This document shows positions 1 to 8,055 of a stretch of DNA of 64,000 nt, piece by piece; within the stretch, counting starts at the first letter, position 1, and each line of letters begins with the position of its first letter. The stretch spans positions 248,001-312,000 of the forward strand of contig NZ_JAHKQI010000005.1 in assembly GCF_018860975.1 (NCBI RefSeq). The letters are read 5' to 3'. A model generated the notes under the pieces. It was given only the letters and a program-made list of their open reading frames with translations. It had not been told where the DNA came from and ran no database searches. The position numbers and the translations under genes were made by a program. This DNA comes from Lentibacter algarum. GTDB taxonomy: Bacteria > Pseudomonadota > Alphaproteobacteria > Rhodobacterales > Rhodobacteraceae.

Positions 1-558
1 CAAGACGCGCCCGAGCCACCTTTGCCGAGTGATACGGTGTTTGAAGGCAACGAGGTGCATGTTGTTGCCTCCGCCGCGGTGTCACTGGCAGCCGCAGCCG
101 AGCGGGCGCGAAAAGCGGGCGTTGCTGTAACAGTGCTTGGTGATGCGCTTGAGGGCGAGGCGCGCGAACTAGGGGCCGAGCACGCTCAGCTGGCTTGTGA
201 GGCCACGCCGCAGCTAATTTTGTCGGGCGGTGAAACAACTGTGACGCTGACGGGCAAGGGGCGAGGCGGACGCAATACCGAGTATTTGCTCAGCTTTGCT
301 TTGGCTATCGAGGGGCGCACTGACATCTGTGCTTTGGCGGCTGACAGTGACGGCATCGACGGTTCAGAGGACAATGCCGGTGCCTTTGCAGACGGTGAGA
401 TTGCCGAAAAGATGCGCGCGGCGGGTGTTGACCCCGTGCAAGCACTTGCCAGCAACGATGCCTACACTGCCTTTGAGGCCGCGCAGACGCTGTTCACGCC
501 GGGGCCAACAGGCACCAACGTGAACGATTTTCGCGCAATCTTGATCGGGGAGCTTTAG
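1..558 (+). CDS. Glycerate 2-kinase / MOFRL family protein (C-terminal part, 5' truncated by window edge)
   Basis: The reading frame is open from base 1 and ends at a TAG at 556-558, so only the last 185 or so residues are visible. They form a MOFRL domain: the glycine-rich block GGETTVTLTGKGRGGRN, then AADSDGIDG, then the C-terminal TGPTGTNVNDF. Members of this family phosphorylate glycerate to 2-phosphoglycerate and are often annotated as hydroxypyruvate reductase TtuD, so kinase rather than reductase is the better-founded activity. The N-terminal Rossmann-like domain lies upstream of the window. The gene runs toward the IalB-like gene on the other strand, with only four bases between the two stops. 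Confidence 0.85.
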   Translation, partial: QDAPEPPLPSDTVFEGNEVHVVASAAVSLAAAAERARKAGVAVTVLGDALEGEARELGAEHAQLACEATPQLILSGGETTVTLTGKGRGGRNTEYLLSFALAIEGRTDICALAADSDGIDGSEDNAGAFADGEIAEKMRAAGVDPVQALASNDAYTAFEAAQTLFTPGPTGTNVNDFRAILIGEL

Positions 559-562
559 GCGC

Positions 563-1093
563 TTACTTACAGCGCTTTTCCGCGTCTTCCACTGCGGCGG
601 TGAAGCCTGACAGTGAGAAGGTGTCTTTTGTGTTTGTGCCGCGGCCCGAGCGTGCAGTGAGCACAGCAGTTGCGCCGCGTTTGAGCGCGCTAACGATCTT
701 GGCATCTTCTTCTGCCGAGGCTGCCCAAGCCCATTCACCGTCGGTGAACAGTTCAAAACGGCTGTCGCCGACCTGTAGTGACACAGTTGAACCGCCAGCA
801 AACGGGTAGCCCCCGGTGAAAGCCAGTTGCCCGCCGTTTAGCGCTCCGGGGCGATAAAACGCCATCAGCAAGATGTCACTGCGTGTCACGGCGACAACGC
901 GACCATCCTTGGTGTTGACGGTTTCTTTGGGTGACGAAACAGCCCAGCATTCTTTGGGGTTTTTGTCTTCAAACACGGCCCAAGCTGTCTTGGTTGCTAC
1001 CTGATTTGTGCTTGTTTGCTGCGCTTGTGCGGTGCTTGCTACGCCCAAAACGAGCGCGGCGCAGGCTAATTTTTGCGCAATTCCTAATACCAT
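563..1093 (-). CDS. IalB-like periplasmic protein (invasion-associated locus B family)
   Basis: The protein has 176 residues with a Sec signal peptide (hydrophobic stretch about residues 8-22, cleavage after AQA). The mature part has the spacing typical of alphaproteobacterial IalB-like proteins: W-x-VF near the start, KECWAVSSP, an R-x-D-I segment, GGYPF, FELFTDGEWAW, and a C-terminal DTFSLSGFTAA with a final Cys, suggesting a disulfide with the Cys of KECW. IalB was named in Bartonella, but the family is common in free-living Rhodobacterales, so no role in virulence is implied. The function here is unknown. It is transcribed divergently from the asparaginase gene across a spacer of about 180 bp. 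Confidence 0.75.
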   Translation of the reverse strand: MVLGIAQKLACAALVLGVASTAQAQQTSTNQVATKTAWAVFEDKNPKECWAVSSPKETVNTKDGRVVAVTRSDILLMAFYRPGALNGGQLAFTGGYPFAGGSTVSLQVGDSRFELFTDGEWAWAASAEEDAKIVSALKRGATAVLTARSGRGTNTKDTFSLSGFTAAVEDAEKRCK

Positions 1094-1271
1094 ATGTCCA
1101 GCCTCCAGCTGTCCGTTGCCTCAACTTATAGCCCAAAATAGTGACCTGTGGCTTTTGCCGTTATTGTCAGGTCTGGGCCGATTTCTACTCGACATTGCTA
1201 CATTACCCTGAAAACTGCCATATACGAAAGAGCAATTGGCGGAAAATCGCACAAGTTTTCGGGAGAATGAT

Positions 1272-2270
1272 ATGAACGCACCTGTGGCAATGGCAGAAAT
1301 CTGGCGCGGGCCGTTTTTGGAGAGCGTCCATACGGGACATGCTGTGGTTTGTGGGCCCGGTGGCGAGATCATCGAGGCATGGGGTGATCCTGCGGCAATT
1401 GTGCTGCCGCGCTCGTCCTCCAAAATGCTGCAGGCGCTGCCACTGGTTGAAAGCGGCGCTGCGAAGGCTTTTGGTTTAACGGCCGAGCAATTGGCGTTGT
1501 CTTGTGCTTCGCATCAGGGCCAACCTATGCACACCGACCGCGTTTTGGCGTGGCTCAAAGATCTCGGGCTTGACGACAGCGCGCTCAACTGCGGGCCGCA
1601 AGCCCCACGTGACGAGCGCGATTTGGCGCTTATGTATAAGACAGATAGTTCACCCTGTAAGTATCATAACAACTGCTCGGGCAAGCATGCAGGGTTCCTG
1701 ACGCTTAGCCAGCATCTCGGCAGCAAGGACCCGACCTATGTCGACCCTTCTCACCCCGTGCAACGAGCTTGCCTCGCAGCCTTTGAAGAGCTGACAGAAG
1801 AGACAAGCCCCGGCTACGGTATCGACGGTTGTTCAGCGCCCAACCATGCGGCCAGCCTGCATGGCGTGGCCCGTGCTATGGCCTTCTTCGCCAATGCCAG
1901 CGAGGGTGGAAACACCCGCGAACAAGCCGCAGTTGCCCTTCGCACAGCGATGGCAACCTACCCTGAGCTTGTCGCCGGTGATGGCCGCGCCTGCACGGAG
2001 TTGATGCGGGCGATGGATGGGCGGGTGACCCTCAAAACCGGAGCTGAAGCCTTCTTTGTCGGCATCGTTCCCGAAAAGAAAGTCGGCATCGCCCTCAAGA
2101 TCGTTGACGGTTCAACCCGTGGTGCTGAATGCGCAATTGCATCAATTCTCGTGCGCCTCGGCGTGCTCGACGCCAAGCACCCCGCAACCCAAAAGCGCCG
2201 CAATCCGCCGATCAAGAACTTCGCAGGCATAACAACAGGCGAGATTCGCCCCGCGGCCGCCTTGGCCTAA
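1272..2270 (+). CDS. Asparaginase II family protein (L-asparagine amidohydrolase)
   Basis: A protein of 332 residues when started at the ATG at 1272, which has GGGAG six bases upstream. An upstream in-frame TTG at 1236 has no ribosome binding site, so the longer version is unlikely. Characteristic blocks of the Rhizobium etli type asparaginase family (asparaginase_II) are visible: SSKMLQALPLVESGAA, SHQGQPMHTDRVLAWL, CSGKHAGFLTL, IDGCSAPNHAASL and a late GRACTELM. The family hydrolyses L-asparagine to aspartate and ammonia and is unrelated to the E. coli AnsB fold. No signal peptide is seen, so a cytoplasmic role is likely. The gene stands alone, followed by a GC-rich palindrome. Confidence 0.8.
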   Translation: MNAPVAMAEIWRGPFLESVHTGHAVVCGPGGEIIEAWGDPAAIVLPRSSSKMLQALPLVESGAAKAFGLTAEQLALSCASHQGQPMHTDRVLAWLKDLGLDDSALNCGPQAPRDERDLALMYKTDSSPCKYHNNCSGKHAGFLTLSQHLGSKDPTYVDPSHPVQRACLAAFEELTEETSPGYGIDGCSAPNHAASLHGVARAMAFFANASEGGNTREQAAVALRTAMATYPELVAGDGRACTELMRAMDGRVTLKTGAEAFFVGIVPEKKVGIALKIVDGSTRGAECAIASILVRLGVLDAKHPATQKRRNPPIKNFAGITTGEIRPAAALA

Positions 2271-2302
2271 CTCTTTTTCTTGGGAAAATATCCTGGGGGG
2301 TT

Positions 2303-2320
2303 CGGGGGGCTAGCCCCCCG
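2303..2320. repeat. 18-bp perfect GC palindrome in a REP-like intergenic element (possible terminator)
   Basis: CGGGGGGCTAGCCCCCCG is a perfect inverted repeat in the 61-bp gap between the convergent asparaginase and LOG-family genes. It is preceded by T-rich sequence and AAAATATCCTGGGGGG. I have the impression that elements of this shape recur between genes in Rhodobacterales, but no second full copy is present in this window. It could terminate either gene. There is no T-run after the stem on the plus strand. Confidence 0.5.
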
Positions 2321-2331
2321 TTTGGCAAAGG

Positions 2332-3174
2332 TTACCGCCCGGGAATGTCCTCGCGGCGGTCTGCGTCGGCCCAGGTCTCGATCAGATCAACCGCTTCCTG
2401 CGCCGTGTCGACGAACTTGAACAGCTCAAGGTCTTCTGCCGAGATTGTTCCGGCTTCTGACAGCGCATCCCAATTGATAATATCGTTCCAGAACTTTTTG
2501 CCAAACAGCAAAAACGGGATCGGTTTCATCCGCCCGGTTTGAATGAGCGTCAGCGTTTCAAAGGTCTCGTCAAGCGTTCCAAACCCGCCGGGGAATACGC
2601 AGATCGCCTTGGCGCGCATCAGGAAGTGCATCTTGCGGATGGCGAAGTAGTGGAAGTTAAAGCACAGGTCAGGCGTGACATATTCGTTCGGCGCTTGTTC
2701 GTGCGGAAGCACGATATTGAGCCCGATCGAGGCACCGCCCGCGTCCACAGCGCCGCGGTTGCCGGCTTCCATAACCCCGGGCCCACCGCCGGTGACGATC
2801 ACGTCTTCTTTGCCATAGCTTTCCATTGATTTGATGGTCATCAGCCGTGCAAACTCACGCGCTTCGTCGTAAAACACCGACAGGTCAGCCAGCGTTTGGG
2901 TGCGGGCGCTGTCTTTTTTCGCGGGTTCGGGTATGCGCGCACCGCCGAACAGTACGATGGTGCTTTCGATGCCGCGTTCATCGAGGATCATCTGCGGCTT
3001 GAGCAGCTCGAGTTGCAGGCGCACAGGGCGCAGCTCGTCGCGGCACATGAAGTCTTCATCGGCGAAGGCCAGTTGATAGGCCGGCGCGCGGGTTTGCGGC
3101 GTGTCCGGAATTTGCTCTGCTGCGTCGCGGTCGGTGTGGGCGTCGCGGAAGGGGCTTGGGCGGTGGTCGTTCAT
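2332..3174 (-). CDS. LOG family protein / TIGR00730-type Rossmann-fold nucleotide hydrolase
   Basis: A protein of 280 residues when started at the ATG whose complement is 3172-3174. The frame stays open further upstream, but that would run into the divergent dehydratase gene. Hallmarks of the LOG (Lonely Guy) family are clear: FGGARIPEP, GGGPGVMEAGNRGAVDAG and the signature PGGFGTLDE. Known members release free cytokinin base from the riboside 5'-monophosphate or cleave other nucleotide 5'-monophosphates. The protein carries about 80 residues ahead of the Rossmann core, longer than the short plant-type LOGs. The bacterial substrate cannot be told from sequence. Confidence 0.85.
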   Translation of the reverse strand: MNDHRPSPFRDAHTDRDAAEQIPDTPQTRAPAYQLAFADEDFMCRDELRPVRLQLELLKPQMILDERGIESTIVLFGGARIPEPAKKDSARTQTLADLSVFYDEAREFARLMTIKSMESYGKEDVIVTGGGPGVMEAGNRGAVDAGGASIGLNIVLPHEQAPNEYVTPDLCFNFHYFAIRKMHFLMRAKAICVFPGGFGTLDETFETLTLIQTGRMKPIPFLLFGKKFWNDIINWDALSEAGTISAEDLELFKFVDTAQEAVDLIETWADADRREDIPGR

Positions 3175-3253
3175 GTTGTGTATTCCCTGCTTGCACGTTT
3201 GTCTCAGGCCTATAGGGTTTTGAAAACAAAGGCTAGTCGCGGGAGTACGAAGC

Positions 3254-4174
3254 ATGAATTGGCAAGAATGGATCAAGGCCGCCGGCGAGCGCATAAATGG
3301 CTATGTTGTGCGAACTCCGGTGCTCAGAACGGGGGGCTTCGGGCTTGGCTACGAGGTTGATCTCAAGCTTGAGCAGCTCCAGCACACCGGCACGTTCAAA
3401 GCACGAGGGGCGTTTAACACTTTGCTATCTGGCCCTGTCCCTCAGGCGGGAATTGTTGCGGCGTCCGGCGGCAACCACGGGGCGGCTGTGGCTTATGCGG
3501 CGCATCGGCTTGGGCATACGGCGCATATATTTGTTCCCAAAATCGCGGGGCCTTCCAAGATAGGTTTGATCGAACGCACCGGTGCGCAGCTCACGGTTGT
3601 TGAGGGGGAATATGCCGATGCCGCCGAGGCCGCTGCCGAGTATGAAGAGGCCACGGGCGCGATGCAGATACATGCCTATGACGCGCAAGCCACGGTTGCG
3701 GGGCAAGGAACATGTTTTGCCGAGTGGGAAGCGCAGGGACTTGAAGCCGACACGGTGTTGGTCGCCGTTGGCGGCGGCGGGTTGATCGGCGGTGCGCTGG
3801 CCTGGCTTCAGGGCAATCGCAAAGTTGTTGCTGTTGAGCCGGAGACGTCCTGTGCTTTGAATGCAGCCCTCGCCAAAGGCGCACCTTGTGATGTCAGCGT
3901 GTCGGGCGTGGCGGCGAACGCGCTTGGTGCGCGCAAGGTCGGGCAGATTTGCTATGATCTGGCGGTTGAGCACAAGGCGCAGTCGGTTTTGGTTTCTGAC
4001 GACGCGATCACCAAGGCGCAGCTCGCGCTTTGGCAAGAACGGCGTTTGTTGGTTGAGCCTGCGGGGGCGGCTGCGCTTTCGGCTTTGATGAGCGGCGCTT
4101 ACCAACCCGAGAAGGGCGAGCGTGTTGCCGTTATACTGTGCGGTGCGAATGTTGCGCCTGATCCGCTGACTTAG
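3254..4174 (+). CDS. PLP-dependent threonine/serine dehydratase-like protein
   Basis: A protein of 306 residues of the fold-type II PLP family. The Schiff-base lysine lies in TGTFKARGA (about residue 50), the substrate loop reads ASGGNHGAAVAY, and the phosphate-binding glycine loop reads VGGGGLIGG. A late CGAN closes the catalytic core. There is no C-terminal ACT regulatory domain, so it corresponds to the short catabolic type: threonine dehydratase, or a relative such as serine/threo-3-hydroxyaspartate dehydratase. The ATG at 3254 follows GGGAG. The stop overlaps the stop of the convergent GMC oxidoreductase gene by four bases. Confidence 0.8.
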   Translation: MNWQEWIKAAGERINGYVVRTPVLRTGGFGLGYEVDLKLEQLQHTGTFKARGAFNTLLSGPVPQAGIVAASGGNHGAAVAYAAHRLGHTAHIFVPKIAGPSKIGLIERTGAQLTVVEGEYADAAEAAAEYEEATGAMQIHAYDAQATVAGQGTCFAEWEAQGLEADTVLVAVGGGGLIGGALAWLQGNRKVVAVEPETSCALNAALAKGAPCDVSVSGVAANALGARKVGQICYDLAVEHKAQSVLVSDDAITKAQLALWQERRLLVEPAGAAALSALMSGAYQPEKGERVAVILCGANVAPDPLT

Positions 4175-5787
4175 TTGTAGTCGGCTTTTATCATATCGGC
4201 GCAGCGCTCGGCGATCATGATCGTCGGGGCGTTGGTGTTGCCCGATACGACTGTGGGCATCACTGAAGCGTCACAAACCCGCAGGCCTGTCATGCCGCGC
4301 ACTTTGAGGTCGGGTGACACGACAGCATCCTCATCAACGCCCATTTTGCAGGTGCCTACGGGGTGATAGACAGTGTCGGCGCGTGCGCGGATGTGCTTTT
4401 CCCATTCGGTGTCTGTCATGTTGTCGTGCACGCCGAACATCTCTTTGTGCTTGAATGACGCGAGGGCGGGGGCCTCCAAAATCTGTCGGGTCATCTTCGC
4501 GCCTTTGATCAGGGTTTGCAGGTCGCGATCATCAGACAGAAACTGCGGGTCAATGCGGGGTGGCGCGAGCGGGTCGGCGCTGTTGAGTGTAACCGTGCCG
4601 CGAGAGTGCGGGCGCAGCACGCAGACGTGGCAGGAGTAGCCATGTCCGAGGTGCAACTTGCGGGCGTGGTCATCGACCACCGCGATGCAAAAATGGGTTT
4701 GCACATCGGGCCGCTCGAGGGCGCTGTCAGTTTTGAAGAAGCTGCCCGCTTCGGCGATGGTCGAAGAGATCATCGAGTTTCCGGTTTTGCGCCACTTCAG
4801 CCCCTCGCGGAACAGCTTAAGGCCAGCGCGCACGCCGATGCCTATGTTGTCGGTATCGCGGGTTTTGTAGGCGAGGACAAAGTCGATGTGATCTTGCAGG
4901 TTGTGACCAACGCCGTTGAGGCTGTGCACGGTTTTGATGCCATGCGGCGCCAAGTCTTCCTCGCGGCCAATACCGGAGAGCTGCAAGAGTTGCGGCGAGT
5001 TGAACGCGCCTCCGCAGAGGATAACTTCTCGATTGGCATGCACCAGTTTGATGGCCTTGCCGTCGCTATAGAGCACACCCGTCGCACGTTTGCCGCTCAG
5101 TTGCAGCTTGGTGGCGTGGGCCTTGGTGATCACGGTCAGGTTTTTGCGCTTCATCACCGGATGCAGGAAAGCTGCCGCCGCCGAGCAGCGCTCACCGTTC
5201 CTTTCAGGAGAGTGAAACAGGGTTGTCTGGTAGAGGCCAGCGCCTTCATTGTTGCCGTTGTTAAAGTCAGCGGTTTCGCGGATTTGCACCTGTGTGTTGG
5301 CCGCGACAAAAGCTTCGGAAACAGGCCGCGGGGCTTTGGCGTTCGAGACATGCAGAGGGCCGGAAGCGCCGTGACATTCATCTTCGCCGTTAATGTTGTG
5401 CTCGGAGCGTTTGAAGTAGGGCAGCACGGCGTCCCAGCCCCAGCCTTCGCAGCCGCTTGCTTCCCAGCTGTCGTAGTCTTCACGCTGACCGCGCACATAG
5501 AGCATGGCGTTGATCGCCGAGGAACCGCCGAGCACCTTACCGCGGGGTTGATATCCGCGGCGGCCATTGAGGCCTGCTTGCGGCACGGTTTCAAAGGCCC
5601 AGTTGTTAAGCTTCACAGGCCAGCCCGGCAGCGTGGCGATGGCGGCAGTGGGGATGCGCACGAGCGGGCCTTTGCCCTTTCCGCCCGCTTCAAGCAGGCA
5701 GACGGTGACTGCGGGGTCTTCTGACAGGCGCGCCGCAAGGGTAGAACCCGCCGAGCCGCCACCGACGATGATGTAGTCATAATCCAA
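4171..5787 (-). CDS. GMC family FAD oxidoreductase (choline/alcohol dehydrogenase type), TTG start
   Basis: A protein of 538 residues. It opens directly with the FAD-binding [20 protein letters not shown], so the start must be the TTG at 5785-5787; this TTG is preceded by a strong GGGGAG site. GMC signature 1 is seen as [19 protein letters not shown] and signature 2 as [15 protein letters not shown]. The catalytic His lies in [10 protein letters not shown] and the last Asn in [16 protein letters not shown]. The family oxidises choline, aliphatic alcohols or glucose. BetA of choline oxidation is the closest well-known relative, but no betB, betI or betaine transporter gene is nearby, so the substrate is left open. 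Confidence 0.85.
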   Translation of the reverse strand: MDYDYIIVGGGSAGSTLAARLSEDPAVTVCLLEAGGKGKGPLVRIPTAAIATLPGWPVKLNNWAFETVPQAGLNGRRGYQPRGKVLGGSSAINAMLYVRGQREDYDSWEASGCEGWGWDAVLPYFKRSEHNINGEDECHGASGPLHVSNAKAPRPVSEAFVAANTQVQIRETADFNNGNNEGAGLYQTTLFHSPERNGERCSAAAAFLHPVMKRKNLTVITKAHATKLQLSGKRATGVLYSDGKAIKLVHANREVILCGGAFNSPQLLQLSGIGREEDLAPHGIKTVHSLNGVGHNLQDHIDFVLAYKTRDTDNIGIGVRAGLKLFREGLKWRKTGNSMISSTIAEAGSFFKTDSALERPDVQTHFCIAVVDDHARKLHLGHGYSCHVCVLRPHSRGTVTLNSADPLAPPRIDPQFLSDDRDLQTLIKGAKMTRQILEAPALASFKHKEMFGVHDNMTDTEWEKHIRARADTVYHPVGTCKMGVDEDAVVSPDLKVRGMTGLRVCDASVMPTVVSGNTNAPTIMIAERCADMIKADYN

Positions 5788-5919
5788 GTCGTTCTCCCCT
5801 GCCTATGCAAGGATGTTGCTTGGTATGGTCGGCGTGAGTCAACGATGCCGTTGCGGCGCAAGGCGAAGCCGCGTATAGCCGACCTCGGAATTTGGATAGC
5901 GAACCGAGGAGACAGCCAG

Positions 5920-6747
5920 ATGTCAAATGCACAGCTTGAGACAGCGATTGAAGCCGCATGGGAGGCGCGTGACACGATCACCCCCGCCACCACAGGCGAG
6001 ACGCGTGAAGCGATTGAAGACACGCTCAATGCGCTTGATAGCGGCAGTTTGCGGGTTGCTGAAAAGCAAGCTGACAACAGCTGGCATGTGAACCAATGGG
6101 CCAAAAAGGCTGTACTGCTTGGTTTCCGTATCAAGGATATGGAAATTCAGGAAGGTGGCCCGCAGGCTGGCGGCTGGTGGGACAAGGTTGACAGCAAGTT
6201 CGCCGGATGGGGCGAAAACCAGTGGAAGGCTGCGGGCTTTCGCGCGGTTCCCAACTGCGTTGTGCGCAAGTCAGCCTATATCGCGCCCGGCGTTGTGCTT
6301 ATGCCGAGTTTCGTGAACATCGGTGCTTATGTTGACAGTGGAACTATGGTGGACACATGGGCGACTGTCGGCTCCTGTGCGCAGATCGGCAAGAACGTGC
6401 ACCTTTCTGGCGGCGTGGGCATTGGCGGCGTTCTTGAGCCAATGCAGGCTGGCCCGACGATCATTGAAGACAACTGCTTTATCGGCGCGCGCTCGGAGGT
6501 TGTTGAAGGCTGTATCGTGCGCGAAGGCTCTGTGCTTGGCATGGGTGTTTTCATCGGCCAGTCAACCAAGATTTTGGACCGCGACACCGGCGAAGTCATG
6601 TATGGCGAGGTGCCGAGCGGTTCGGTCGTGGTTGCGGGCTCGATGCCAAGCAAGAACGGTGTGAACCTCTACTGCGCGGTGATCGTCAAGCGGGTTGACG
6701 AAAAGACACGCAGCAAGACGTCGATCAACGAGCTTCTGCGCGACTGA
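5920..6747 (+). CDS. dapD: 2,3,4,5-tetrahydropyridine-2,6-dicarboxylate N-succinyltransferase
   Basis: A protein of 275 residues, the normal DapD length. It starts at the ATG at 5920 behind GAGGAGA; an upstream in-frame ATG lacks a site. DapD transfers succinyl from succinyl-CoA to tetrahydrodipicolinate in the lysine/meso-diaminopimelate pathway. An N-terminal helical part is followed by left-handed beta-helix hexapeptide repeats (about residues 110-250), including [21 protein letters not shown], seen here in blocks such as [26 protein letters not shown] and [15 protein letters not shown]. The C-terminal [21 protein letters not shown] is typical. It appears monocistronic and ends in a good terminator. 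Confidence 0.95.
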   Translation: MSNAQLETAIEAAWEARDTITPATTGETREAIEDTLNALDSGSLRVAEKQADNSWHVNQWAKKAVLLGFRIKDMEIQEGGPQAGGWWDKVDSKFAGWGENQWKAAGFRAVPNCVVRKSAYIAPGVVLMPSFVNIGAYVDSGTMVDTWATVGSCAQIGKNVHLSGGVGIGGVLEPMQAGPTIIEDNCFIGARSEVVEGCIVREGSVLGMGVFIGQSTKILDRDTGEVMYGEVPSGSVVVAGSMPSKNGVNLYCAVIVKRVDEKTRSKTSINELLRD

Positions 6748-6768
6748 GATTGACGCTGAAAGAAAATC

Positions 6769-6798
6769 AAAATGCGGCGACGGAGGTTGCCGCGTTTT
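6769..6798 (+). terminator. Rho-independent type terminator after dapD
   Basis: AAAATGCGGC (6769-6778) pairs with GCCGCGTTTT (6789-6798) across a 10-base loop, with one G-U pair. The T-rich stem end is followed by GCGTTTG. It lies 21 bp after the dapD stop. Confidence 0.7.
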
Positions 6799-6831
6799 GC
6801 GTTTGACCCTTAAGTTAGAAGGGACAAAGCG

Positions 6832-6903
6832 ATGATTAGACCAATAGTTTTATGCGCGGCGATGGTATTTGCGATGTGGCTTCAGGCGCATGGGATTGCT
6901 TAA
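6832..6903 (+). CDS. Possible 23-residue hydrophobic peptide
   Basis: An ATG at 6832 is preceded by GAAGGGA with six-base spacing and opens a frame of 23 codons ending at TAA 6901-6903. The peptide is almost wholly hydrophobic with one early Arg (MIRPIVLCAAMVFAMWLQAHG), resembling a signal peptide or single membrane helix. It sits downstream of the dapD terminator and ends two bases before the stop of the convergent secreted-protein gene. No promoter of its own is obvious, so expression is doubtful. Frames this short arise easily by chance, and only the good ribosome binding site argues for it. Confidence 0.25.
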   Translation: MIRPIVLCAAMVFAMWLQAHGIA

Positions 6904-6905
6904 GG

Positions 6906-7541
6906 CTACTTGCAAAAGAACCGGAAGCGGCAGGGCTTTTTCAGCTGCACTTCGGTGACGAAGGGCTTGCCGACGTTGGGCGGGCTGTCGAGCAGATTGG
7001 CAACGGGGATGACGCGTTTTGCCTCGGTTTCATCATCTGAAAGCTCGCCTGTGGTGCTGAGAATTTTATAGGCTTTGATCTTGAACACAAAGTCATGCCC
7101 AGCGAGTGCGGCGCGCAGCAAGTCTTCGGCGCCTGCCAGTGAGGCTGTGGCGTCTTCTGGCACTTTTTGCTCCCTTAGGATTGCGGCGAAATCAACCGTG
7201 ACTTTGACACTGTTGTCACTGGTGCGCTGAAAGGTGACGTGCTCGGTTCGGGCGCGCTCGGCGTGTTCAAACGGCAGAGTTTGTTCGTTGAGCAGAGCTT
7301 CAAGCCTGCCTTTTCCGGTGCCGCGGCAGGTGAAGCTTTCGGAGCTCAAAGTGTGCTCGCCGCCCGGGCAGGCTTTGGCGGCATTGCTGCCTGTCATGTC
7401 AAACAGTTGTCGCGCCATAGTGTATGTCGCGCTGCTTTCGACGGTAACGTCATCGACGAAGCTCAGTTCAATTTCGCCTTCGATGCAGGCTGTGGTGAAG
7501 CTAAGGCATAGCAAAGCGAGCATTGTTCGGAGGAGGCGCAT
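6906..7541 (-). CDS. Exported protein of unknown function (possible lipoprotein)
   Basis: A protein of 211 residues starting at the ATG whose complement is 7539-7541. The N-terminus MRLLRTMLALLCLSFTTAC is a signal sequence. The Cys could be lipidated, but Phe-Thr-Thr-Ala before it is a weak lipobox. The mature part has paired cysteines (AKACPGGEHTLSSESFTCRG) and a C-terminal KKPCRFRFFCK, suggesting disulfides in the periplasm. I do not recognise the family. The starting phrase IEGEIELSFVDDVTVESSATYTM suggests a beta-rich fold. It converges on the dapD side and is divergent from the small gene upstream of GAPDH. Confidence 0.6.
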   Translation of the reverse strand: MRLLRTMLALLCLSFTTACIEGEIELSFVDDVTVESSATYTMARQLFDMTGSNAAKACPGGEHTLSSESFTCRGTGKGRLEALLNEQTLPFEHAERARTEHVTFQRTSDNSVKVTVDFAAILREQKVPEDATASLAGAEDLLRAALAGHDFVFKIKAYKILSTTGELSDDETEAKRVIPVANLLDSPPNVGKPFVTEVQLKKPCRFRFFCK

Positions 7542-7698
7542 GAGCTGTCCTGTCTTGGGTTGCTTGCTGCCATTTTTGCCAGAGTTGGGTTGCACGGGCA
7601 AGGCGCTGGCCACAGGTTGACTTGCGGCCAGATAGGCAGCATCTGTTAGCAGATACATTCGGGTTCAGGCCCGCGTGACAGCTCTGATGGAGGCCGCT

Positions 7699-8055
7699 GT
7701 GGCTGAGAAGAAGAAAACCCGACAGGAAGTGTATACGTTGCTGGTTCAGATCGGCCGTAAGGAGGGCGACGGGCTGCCCAAAGGCGCGACGGGTGCGGCG
7801 CTGGTGATCTACGCGAGTGGCATTGATGAAGCCGAGGCGGTGCGCGAGACGGTGGCTATTCTCAAGCAGGCCGATACGGCACCTTTGGATGTCACCGGAT
7901 ACGGCACTCTGGCCGAGCGGGAAGAGCAGGGCCACGACATCGCCGATGAAGAACGGGCTTTGATGGCGCGCGCGCTTGAGGAGAACTCGGTGATCGTGGC
8001 GCAGATGGAGCCTTTCTTTGATGATCAGGGGTATGATGGCGGAGGCGAGCACTAG
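7699..8055 (+). CDS. Small protein of unknown function, translationally coupled to GAPDH
   Basis: A protein of about 118 residues. The best start is GTG 7699, with GGAGG five bases upstream; in-frame GTG 7675 and ATG 7687 are weaker alternatives. It begins MAEKKKTRQEVYTLLVQIGRK, continues with a segment containing GATGAALVIYASGIDEAEAV, and ends in an acidic, glycine-rich tail. No signal peptide or membrane helix is seen. Its TAG stop shares the G with the GTG start of the following GAPDH gene (TAGTG), so the two are almost certainly co-translated. I do not recognise the family. The coupling suggests a link to GAPDH expression or activity, which is inference only. Confidence 0.6.
   Translation: MAEKKKTRQEVYTLLVQIGRKEGDGLPKGATGAALVIYASGIDEAEAVRETVAILKQADTAPLDVTGYGTLAEREEQGHDIADEERALMARALEENSVIVAQMEPFFDDQGYDGGGEH

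Noticed and set aside
1143-1173. GACCTG...CAGGTC dyad between the IalB-like and asparaginase genes
   Set aside because: Six-base arms with a 19-base spacer are too weak to call without comparison.
4516-5724. Long plus-strand frame of 402 codons
   Set aside because: It lies entirely antisense to the GMC oxidoreductase, whose motifs are unmistakable.
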